Shown here one piece after another: positions 44,824 to 51,841 of a stretch of DNA of 64,000 bases. The notes below the pieces were generated by a model that was not told where the DNA came from, did no database searches, and saw nothing but the letters and a program-made list of their open reading frames with translations. The stretch comes from Streptomyces albogriseolus (GTDB lineage Bacteria > Actinomycetota > Actinomycetes > Streptomycetales > Streptomycetaceae). Position 1 is the stretch's first letter; each line of letters begins with the position of its first letter. The stretch covers positions 62,001 through 126,000 of the forward strand of contig BMVA01000014.1 of NCBI GenBank assembly GCA_014650475.1, given 5' to 3'. A program made the position numbers and the translations under genes.

Positions 44824-46086
44824 TCAACGGCCGCCGGGCAGGGCCCCGGACAGCCGCAGCAGGTCCAGGAACGCGTCGATGCCGGGGGGTACGGGCCAGT
44901 CCAGCCGGCGCATCGCCGCCAGGTCGGTGGCGGCACGGGCGGCCACGTCCGGCACGCCCGCGTCCACCGCCTTGGCCAGAACGGCCCAGGCGGCCTCCCA
45001 GCGGGACCGGGTGAGGTCGCTCTGGACGGCGGAGACGATGGCGATGAGGAAGGCCAGTTGCCGGTCGCCGCGGTCCGGCAGCGCGAACGCGGCGGGGTCG
45101 GCGAGAACCCGCTCGGGGTCGGGCAGGTCCAGGTGCTCCAGGTACGACAGCAGTTCGATGCCCGCGCCGTCCCCGACGGCCCCGGTGAGCGCGGCGGCCG
45201 TCGCCTCACGGCCCGCGCCCGTCGCGTACGCCGTCGCCAGCAGCCGCAGCGCCATCTCCCAGGTGCGCGGGGACGGCCAGGAGCGGCCCCTGGCCTCCGC
45301 GTCGCCGGGGAGCTGGTGGACCAGGCCGGGTCGGGCGGTCAGGAAACCGGAGACGGCGCCGCGCGCCCGCGCCACGGCGCCGGGGACCTTCGAGGGATCG
45401 ACCACCGGGACCGTCGCCTCCGGCCAGGTGCCGGCCATGCCGCGGGCGACCGTGGCCGGGTCGTGGGTCCAGTGGAGGTGGACGAAGCGGTTGGCGAGCG
45501 GCGGGCTGAGGTGCCAGCCGTCCGCGGCGCTCGACGGCGGGTTGGCGGCGGCGACGATCCGCACCGCGTCGGGCAGGACGAGGCTGCCGACCCGGCGTTC
45601 CAGCACCACCCGCAGCAGCGCCGCCTGCACCGCCGGGGGCGCGGAGGACAGCTCGTCGAAGAACAGCAGGCCGTGCCCGGCGTCCCGGAGCCGGACCGCC
45701 CAGTCGGGCGGGGCCATGGGCACGCCCGTCGCCGCCGGGTCGTCCCCGACGATCGGCAGCCCGGCGAAGTCCGAGGGCTCGTGGACGCTCGCGATGACCG
45801 TCTCCAGCGGGAGGCCGAGCCCGGCGGCGAGCTGTTCCAGTCCGGCCGACTTGCCGATGCCCGGTTCGCCCCACAGCAGGACGGGCTGGTTGGCCGTCAC
45901 CGCCAGGGCCAGCGCCTCCAGTTGGGGGCTGGCTGCGGGCTCGGTGCGGCGTGCGCGCAGCCGGGCGACGAGGGCGTCGGCGGCGGCCAGCGGGTCGGGG
46001 GCGGGGCTGGTGGTCAAGGCGGGGTTCCTCGCTGTGCTGGGCGGGCTCGGGCCGTGCGGGGACGGGTGCGGGTCGGTGGCGGTCAC
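44824..46086 (-). CDS. MoxR-family AAA+ ATPase
   Basis: 420 residues from GTG 46086. TTG 46017 has a better spaced GAGGA and is an alternative giving 397 residues. Walker A GEPGIGKS (73-80), Walker B-like LLFFDELSS, sensor-type AANPPSS and NRFVHL are typical of MoxR ATPases. It presumably remodels a target recruited by the ankyrin or LRR proteins with the VWA partner. The stop lies 11 bases before the VWA ATG. Confidence 0.87.
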   Translation of the reverse strand: MTATDPHPSPHGPSPPSTARNPALTTSPAPDPLAAADALVARLRARRTEPAASPQLEALALAVTANQPVLLWGEPGIGKSAGLEQLAAGLGLPLETVIASVHEPSDFAGLPIVGDDPAATGVPMAPPDWAVRLRDAGHGLLFFDELSSAPPAVQAALLRVVLERRVGSLVLPDAVRIVAAANPPSSAADGWHLSPPLANRFVHLHWTHDPATVARGMAGTWPEATVPVVDPSKVPGAVARARGAVSGFLTARPGLVHQLPGDAEARGRSWPSPRTWEMALRLLATAYATGAGREATAAALTGAVGDGAGIELLSYLEHLDLPDPERVLADPAAFALPDRGDRQLAFLIAIVSAVQSDLTRSRWEAAWAVLAKAVDAGVPDVAARAATDLAAMRRLDWPVPPGIDAFLDLLRLSGALPGGR

Positions 46087-46102
46087 GCTCGGCGCGCCGG
46101 TG

Positions 46103-47860
46103 CTAGTCGTCGTCCTCGTCGTCGCGGGACAGATACTCGTCCCACCAGTCGGCCCCGGCGTCCGGATGCTCCTCCCGCACGCGCTTCTCGAGGAAGGCCA
46201 GGTCGGAGCGGCGGTAGCGGCGGACGACGTGCGCCAGCGACTGCTCCATGTGGTCCTCGACGTCGATCCGGGCGCCCGCGTCGAGCAGCGCCTCCACGAG
46301 GGCCCGGGAGCCGCCCTCGGCGACCGCCACGAACAGCGGCGTCCGGTCCTCCTTGTCCCGTGCCTCCAGATCGAGCCCCGCCGCGAGCAGCCTGGGCAGC
46401 AGCGGCTCGTGGTCGAGAAGGTTCAGGGCGTGCAGCAGGGAGCGGCGGGCGGCGTCACGGACGCGGCAGTCCACGCCCATGTCGAGGAGTTGGAGCACGC
46501 CGTCGGTGTCGCCGTGCTGGGCGCGGAGGAACAGGTCGCGCCGCTGGGCCTGGAGCGCCTTCGGCAGCCGGCCGTCGCCCGACGCCCAGGTCTGCTCCAC
46601 GGCGAAGCATCCGGCGACGGCGCCGCCGAACGCGCGCAGGGCCCGCTCGCGCTGCTGCTCCTCGTCGCTGTGCGGCATACGGAGCAGGACGCCCGGCCGG
46701 AAGCCGACTTCGTGCCACTCGCCCCGGCAGCGCACCCGGACGGGCGGCGGGGCGTCAGGGCCCGGCGGTCCTCCGATGCCGGCGTCGGGGCGTACGCCGG
46801 GGAACAGGGCCGCGCCGACCAGCGGATGCAGGTGTTCCGGCTCGATCCCGCCGACCCGGAGCAGGTCGAGGTCGGGGAGTCTGCGCCAGAGCGTCCCGGG
46901 CAGGAAGGGGAGGTTCTCGGTGGTCTTCCGGGGATTGACGACCCTCACCGCGAGGCCGCCGTCCTTCAGCTCCCACAGGAGGCGGCTGTGCCAGTGGTCG
47001 AGCATCAGGAAGCGGTCACCGACGCCCTCGTCCCGCAGCCGGCGTATCTCGTCCGCCAGGCGGGTGTGGTCCAGCGAGAGACGGGCGACGAGCGTGGCCC
47101 CGCTCCCGTACCAACGGGGGCTGCCGGGAGGAGGGGACAAGTCGGCGTCGATCCCGGCCGCGGCGAGAGCCTCGGTGACCTCGCCCTTCTCGTGCAGCAG
47201 CGTGATCCACTCGGCCCGTGCCGCCGGATCGTCCGCCCCGGGATCCGAGGAGGGCAGCGCGTCCGGGCCGAGCAGGCCGCCCTCCGCGTCGAAGAAGGGG
47301 AGCCGTCCAGGACCGCCCGCGTGTTCGCGGAGGTCCGCGGTGTGCCGCGCGTCCCACAGGTGCCGGGCGTACCGCCAGTCCTCGGTCGTGCTGCCGAAGA
47401 CTCCGGCCGGCCCCTCGTCGAGGAGCGTGCCGAAGCTCAGGGTGACCCGCTGCGGTCCCTGCCGCATCGCGGACGTGGTGAGGTGCAGGTACGGCGTGGC
47501 GCGCGGGCCTTCGTCCGCCCGCACCGGCCGGTACCGGGCGAGGACCACGGTGCGGTCGGTGTCGAGGGTGGTCCAGCCGTGGAGCATGCGGGGCAGGTGC
47601 CAGCGCACCAGGTCGGGGACCAGGTGTTGCAGGTCGTCCTCCAGCGCGGCGGCGACGTCCTGGCCGCAGTGCTCGGCGATCTCCGCCAGGTCGATGTCGA
47701 CGTCGACCAGGGCCGCGGCGCAGGCGCCCCGCCAGTCGCCCGCCGTACGGCGTTCGGTCGCGCGCTCGATCATGGTGCGGGGTACGGCGTACCGGCGGAT
47801 CCGGCGCCAGCTCGACGCCTCCGCCGGTGAGAAGCAGGCGGGTGCGGTGCGGCGGCTCAC
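46103..47860 (-). CDS. Ankyrin-repeat protein
   Basis: 585 residues from GTG 47860, overlapping the LRR stop (GTGA). The N-terminal 400 residues are unlike any family I recognise (charged; DLAEIAEHCGQDVAAALEDDL). Residues about 460-560 hold two to three ankyrin repeats, e.g. DKEDRTPLFVAVAEGGSRAL then VEALLDAGARIDVED. The C-terminus is highly acidic (SRDDEDDD). A protein-interaction scaffold within the LRR/MoxR/VWA operon. Confidence 0.75.
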   Translation of the reverse strand: MSRRTAPACFSPAEASSWRRIRRYAVPRTMIERATERRTAGDWRGACAAALVDVDIDLAEIAEHCGQDVAAALEDDLQHLVPDLVRWHLPRMLHGWTTLDTDRTVVLARYRPVRADEGPRATPYLHLTTSAMRQGPQRVTLSFGTLLDEGPAGVFGSTTEDWRYARHLWDARHTADLREHAGGPGRLPFFDAEGGLLGPDALPSSDPGADDPAARAEWITLLHEKGEVTEALAAAGIDADLSPPPGSPRWYGSGATLVARLSLDHTRLADEIRRLRDEGVGDRFLMLDHWHSRLLWELKDGGLAVRVVNPRKTTENLPFLPGTLWRRLPDLDLLRVGGIEPEHLHPLVGAALFPGVRPDAGIGGPPGPDAPPPVRVRCRGEWHEVGFRPGVLLRMPHSDEEQQRERALRAFGGAVAGCFAVEQTWASGDGRLPKALQAQRRDLFLRAQHGDTDGVLQLLDMGVDCRVRDAARRSLLHALNLLDHEPLLPRLLAAGLDLEARDKEDRTPLFVAVAEGGSRALVEALLDAGARIDVEDHMEQSLAHVVRRYRRSDLAFLEKRVREEHPDAGADWWDEYLSRDDEDDD

Positions 47861-49011
47861 CGGTAGACGCTCCCTATCGCGCGCAGGTCGGGGTGGGCGG
47901 CCGTCGTGGGCCGCAGGCGCCGGGAGAAGGAGCGCTTCACCTTGCGGGGCAGCCCGGGGCCAAGGCCGACGTACTCCAGCGGGGAGTCGTCCGGGACGGC
48001 CGCCAGGAGGGACTTGGCTCCGCGTCCGGTGAGGCCGGTGTGGCGCAGCTCCAGCCGGCGCAGGGGGCTGCCGGGGAGCGCGGAGGCCAGGGCGTGGGCG
48101 CCGTCGTCGCCGGTGGCGTTGGCGGGTGCGCCGAGGCTCCGTTCCGACATGGGCCGTCCGAGGTCGAGCGCCTCGATGCCGCCCAGGGCGTCGGCGAGGG
48201 CGCGTGCTCCGGCGGGACCGATGCCGTTGCCGCCCAGGCCGAGCCGCACGGGGTGCCGGGAGTCGGCGGCGGCTGCCGCGAGCACGGCGGCGCCCTCGTC
48301 GCCGAGGTGGTTGGCGGGCAGGTACAGCTCGCGCACCCCCGCGTCCCGGACGAGCGCCGCGAGCAGGCCCGCCGAGTCGGCGGTCAGGCCGTTCCCGCCG
48401 AGGAAGAGGCGTTCCACGGGGTGCGGGCGGCTGGTGAGGGCGTCCAGCAGGACACGCAGACTCGCCGCGGTGACACCGGTGTTGACGAGGTCGAGGGTGC
48501 GCAGGGCCGTGTTGCGGCGGAGCATCGCGGCGAGGGCCGTGACGCCGTCGTCGGTGACCGGGTTGCGCTTGAGCCAGAGGGCGCGGACGGTGTCGTCGGC
48601 GGAGAGCGCGTCGGCGAGGGCGGTGACGCCGTCGGGGCCGATGCGGTTGCAGCCGAGGTAGAGGGTGTGGAGTCCGTGACCCTCGTGCGGTCCGTGGCCG
48701 CCGGCGAGGGTGCGGGCGACCGTCGACGCCCCTTCGTCGCCGATGGCGTTGGTGCCGAGCAGGACGTGCCGGGCGTGCGGGGAAGCTGCCGCGGCGGGCA
48801 TCAGCCGGGCGGCGCCCGCCGCCCCGAGTCCCTGCTTGCACAGGTCGACCCGGCCGTCCGCGCGCAGGGTGCCGAGCGGGAAGGTCTCGTCGTCCTCGAC
48901 CGCCCGCTCCGACCCGAGCCTGGCCAGCAGCGGGTCCAGGCCCGCGGGATCGGCGGCCGGGACGTCCGGGTGCTCGATCGCCGGGCAGCGCACGGGTGTC
49001 GGCTGCGTCAT
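47857..49011 (-). CDS. Leucine-rich repeat protein (ribonuclease-inhibitor type)
   Basis: 384 residues from ATG 49011 with GGTGGAG upstream. At least seven tandem repeats of about 28 residues, each with L-x-x-N-x-(I/L)-(G/T)-x-x-G, e.g. LGCNRIGPDGVTALADAL and LGGNGIGPAGARALADAL, in about residues 90-330. Such domains mediate protein binding. No signal peptide is visible, so it acts in the cytosol. First gene of the operon with the ankyrin, MoxR and VWA proteins. Confidence 0.85.
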   Translation of the reverse strand: MTQPTPVRCPAIEHPDVPAADPAGLDPLLARLGSERAVEDDETFPLGTLRADGRVDLCKQGLGAAGAARLMPAAAASPHARHVLLGTNAIGDEGASTVARTLAGGHGPHEGHGLHTLYLGCNRIGPDGVTALADALSADDTVRALWLKRNPVTDDGVTALAAMLRRNTALRTLDLVNTGVTAASLRVLLDALTSRPHPVERLFLGGNGLTADSAGLLAALVRDAGVRELYLPANHLGDEGAAVLAAAAADSRHPVRLGLGGNGIGPAGARALADALGGIEALDLGRPMSERSLGAPANATGDDGAHALASALPGSPLRRLELRHTGLTGRGAKSLLAAVPDDSPLEYVGLGPGLPRKVKRSFSRRLRPTTAAHPDLRAIGSVYR

Positions 49012-49117
49012 CACCACTCCACCGGTCCGTCGCCGGTGCCCGGTCCGCCGGGGGCGGAATGGCCCCCGCCCGCCCAGGACGGACCGACGTCTGTCGACGT
49101 TTCTCCACGACTAGGGC

Positions 49118-49195
49118 GGCAAGACCGGTCGGATTCGAACCGACGTCCTCCAGCTTGATGCGTGGGCGCGACGACCTCTGCGCTACGGCCTTGCC
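49118..49195 (-). tRNA. tRNA-like element, probably a pseudo-tRNA with an aberrant anticodon arm
   Basis: The reverse strand folds into a tRNA-like shape: AAGGCCG pairs with CGGTCTT (extendable to ten pairs with GGC/GCC), a GCGC D-stem with an AGAGGTCGTC loop and a perfect T-arm GTCGG-TTCGAAT-CCGAC. The anticodon arm is abnormal: 21 bases lie between D and T stems, and the only stem (CCA, then GC) has a bulged C and a five-base loop. No proper anticodon loop with U33 exists. I therefore consider it non-decoding. It could be a pseudo-tRNA or an RNA with another role. Confidence 0.5.
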
Positions 49196-49279
49196 AGTCG
49201 ACGATCATAGTCGAACCAGCCGCAGGATTCGATCACTTGTTTGGAAACGTTCGCTGCCCCGCAGGACCGGGCGGCGCCC

Positions 49280-49930
49280 TCAGCCCGACGACACCGGCAA
49301 CACGTCCGGCGCCAGCGCCGCCGCCCTCGCCGTCGCCGCCGTCATCCGGCGCCGGTGATGCCGCCGGCACAGCACCTCGTAGCCGATCTCGTCCTTGGAG
49401 CCGGTAACGTCGCCGACGACGACCTGGGCGCCCTCGACGACCATGACGCCGCCGACCGTGCGGGCGTTGTGCGTGGCGCGGGCCCCGCACCAGCACAGGG
49501 CCTCGACCTGGAGCACCTCGACACGGTCGGCGAGCTCGACCAGGCGCTGCGAGCCGGGGAACAGCTTGGAGCGGAAGTCGGTGGTGATGCCGAAGGCGTA
49601 GACGTCGAGGTCCAGGTCGTCCACCACGCGTGCGAGCTGGTCGATCTGCCCGGGGTCCAGGAACTGCGCCTCGTCGGCGATCACGTAGTCCGCGCGCCGG
49701 CCCTGCGAGAGGTGGTCGACGAGGTGGGCGTACAGGTCGGCGCCGTCCTCCACCTCCACCGCGTCGGTGACCAGGCCCAGACGGGAGGAGAGCTTGCCCT
49801 CGCCGGCCCGGTCGTTGCGGGTGAAGATCATGCCGACCAGGCCGCGTGCCGACCGGTTGTGCTCGATCTGCAGAGCGAGGGTCGACTTCCCGCAGTCCAT
49901 CGTTCCGCAGAAGAACACCAGCTCGGACAT
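49280..49930 (-). CDS. tdk: Thymidine kinase (type II)
   Basis: 216 residues from ATG 49930. P-loop variant GTMDCGKST (9-17), DEAQF (Walker B region) and the lasso-loop zinc cysteines CWC and CRRHH. It phosphorylates thymidine to dTMP in the salvage pathway. The tRNA-like element lies downstream. The C-terminal tail beyond about residue 190 is longer than in some homologues. Confidence 0.95.
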   Translation of the reverse strand: MSELVFFCGTMDCGKSTLALQIEHNRSARGLVGMIFTRNDRAGEGKLSSRLGLVTDAVEVEDGADLYAHLVDHLSQGRRADYVIADEAQFLDPGQIDQLARVVDDLDLDVYAFGITTDFRSKLFPGSQRLVELADRVEVLQVEALCWCGARATHNARTVGGVMVVEGAQVVVGDVTGSKDEIGYEVLCRRHHRRRMTAATARAAALAPDVLPVSSG

Positions 49931-49976
49931 GGGGGGTCGGCAACCTTTCGGCAGGGGTCAGGGACGGCGGAGCGCG

Positions 49977-51206
49977 TCAGGAGCGTACTTCGAGCAGGGG
50001 CACCAGCTGCTCGGCAGGGGTCATGGAGCCGTGGTTGCCGACCATCGCCGATTCCCTGGGCTCCCGCTCGGAGGCGATCAGCAGGACGTCGTCCCGCGCG
50101 GCGGCGATCACGTCGCCGAGCCGGTGGTACACCCGGTCGTCGACCTCCGGTCCGAACCAGCCCGCGGCGATCGCCTCGTCGCGCGAGGCCACCCAGAACT
50201 GCTCGCCGAGCACCTCGCGCCAGCAGGCCAGCACGTCGCCTGCGGCGCCGGGCACCGCGTACACATGGCGCGCGCGTCCCTCGCCGCCGAGCAGGGCGAC
50301 GCCCGCCTTCAGCTCCCAGTCCTCGTCGAAGTCGATGCGGTGCGTCTCGTCGAAGGGGATGTCCACCATGCCGTGGTCGGCCGTGACGTAGAGGGCGCTG
50401 CGGGGCGGAAGTTGCTCGGCGAGGCGCTGCACCAGGCGGTCCACGTACATGAGCTGGCCGCGCCAGGTGTCGGAGTCGAGGCCGAAGCGGTGGCCGGCGC
50501 CGTCGACCTCGGCGTAGTACGTGTAGACCAGCGCGCGGTCGGCGGCGGCCAGTTGCTCGGCTGCGGCGTCCATGCGGTCCTCGCCGGACAGCCGTCCCTG
50601 GAAGGTCCCGCCGCTGAGCGCGACCTTCGTCAGCGGGGTGTTGGCGAAGGTCGGGGAGGACACCTGGGCGGCGTGCACGCCCGCGCGGTGCGCCAGTTCG
50701 AACACCGTCGGGTACGGCTGCCAGGCGCCCGGCGGGGTCCAGGGCTGCCAGCGGAGCTGGTTCATCAGCTCGCCGGTGTCCGGGTCGCGCACGGTGTAGC
50801 CGGGCAGGCCGTGGGCGCCCGGGGGCAGGCCGGTGCCGACGGAGGCGAGGGAGGTCGCGGTGGTCGCCGGGTAGCCGGCGGTGATCGGACGTCCGGTGCC
50901 GCCGCGCGAGGCGGCCAGCAGGGACGTCATGAACGGCGCCTCCTCCGGATGGGCCTTGAGCTGCTCCCAGCCCAGGCCGTCGATCAGGAAGACGCAGTTG
51001 CGGTCGGCGGGGGTCAGTTCGCCGATGCCCGCGGTCATGCCGGGGACGCCGAGGCCCGCGGCGAGGGTGGGCAGCAGGTCGGCCAGGGAGCCGGTGCCGT
51101 AGGCCGGGACGGGCGCGGAGCCGACGGGGAGGGGCTCCGGGTGGGCGTCCCAGACTCCGGGCGCCAGGTGTCCTCGGTCGTGGGCGGCGGGCGGGGGGTG
51201 AGCCAT
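49977..51206 (-). CDS. Alkaline phosphatase-superfamily protein (nucleotide pyrophosphatase/phosphodiesterase-like)
   Basis: 409 residues from ATG 51206, overlapping the DUF5998 stop by one base (TGATG). Metal-binding motif FLIDGLGW, the nucleophile-threonine segment GYPATTATSLASVGTG, YAEVDGAGHRFG and the C-terminal TADHGM are all present. No signal peptide, so cytosolic. Hydrolyses phosphodiester or pyrophosphate bonds; substrate not known. Confidence 0.87.
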   Translation of the reverse strand: MAHPPPAAHDRGHLAPGVWDAHPEPLPVGSAPVPAYGTGSLADLLPTLAAGLGVPGMTAGIGELTPADRNCVFLIDGLGWEQLKAHPEEAPFMTSLLAASRGGTGRPITAGYPATTATSLASVGTGLPPGAHGLPGYTVRDPDTGELMNQLRWQPWTPPGAWQPYPTVFELAHRAGVHAAQVSSPTFANTPLTKVALSGGTFQGRLSGEDRMDAAAEQLAAADRALVYTYYAEVDGAGHRFGLDSDTWRGQLMYVDRLVQRLAEQLPPRSALYVTADHGMVDIPFDETHRIDFDEDWELKAGVALLGGEGRARHVYAVPGAAGDVLACWREVLGEQFWVASRDEAIAAGWFGPEVDDRVYHRLGDVIAAARDDVLLIASEREPRESAMVGNHGSMTPAEQLVPLLEVRS

Positions 51207-51790
51207 CAGTGCAGGTCCGCGGTCGCCTCGGACAGGGCCTGGGCGAAGGCGAGCGCCTGGCGCACCGTCTCCGGGCCGTCGCCGGCCTCGCTGACGCGCA
51301 GGCTCAGGTCGTCGGCCGTGGAGCTGCCCGTGTAGCCGTGGTCGGCCTCGCAGTCGGGGTCGCCGCAGGCGGCCGGCTCCAGGTCGATGCGGGAGACCGC
51401 GCCCCAGCCGATGGTGAGCACGATCTCGCGCGGCAGCGTGCCCGGCTTGTACGACTCCGGGTTGGCGACCACGCGGCTGACCACGATCGACGAGATCCGG
51501 CCGAGCTTGACCGACTCGGTGGACGTGGTGGCGTAGGGCGTGGGGGACGTGCTGTCCGCGGCCTGCTCGTCGGTGTGGCTGACGATGAAGCGGTTGGCGG
51601 TGAGGACGAGCACGGTCACATGCCGCCGCACCTCGTTCTGGTCGAACGTCGTCTCCTGATGGACCAGGTACGACCGCATGGGCTCGCCGCCCACGGCGGC
51701 CTCCACCGCCTCGGCCACGAGGGCCGGGTAGTAGCCGCTGCGCTCGATCGCCGCCCGCAGCCCCTGGGTCGTCGTACTGGTCTTGGCCAT
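51206..51790 (-). CDS. DUF5998 family protein
   Basis: 194 residues, start ATG 51790 (MAKTSTTTQGLR). It is beta-rich and soluble, with a cysteine pair in AACGDPDCEADHGYTG. Actinobacterial family of unknown function, translationally coupled to the downstream phosphatase gene. Confidence 0.83.
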   Translation of the reverse strand: MAKTSTTTQGLRAAIERSGYYPALVAEAVEAAVGGEPMRSYLVHQETTFDQNEVRRHVTVLVLTANRFIVSHTDEQAADSTSPTPYATTSTESVKLGRISSIVVSRVVANPESYKPGTLPREIVLTIGWGAVSRIDLEPAACGDPDCEADHGYTGSSTADDLSLRVSEAGDGPETVRQALAFAQALSEATADLH

Positions 51791-51841
51791 GTCGCCCATC
51801 CTACGGGTGGCCACTGACTGCGAGGCACCGCTCGCCCCGGG

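Noticed and set aside
46103-49108. 1001-codon minus frame across ankyrin and LRR genes
   Set aside because: Only the downstream part encodes the ankyrin protein; the upstream part overlaps the LRR gene in another frame and is arginine/proline-rich.
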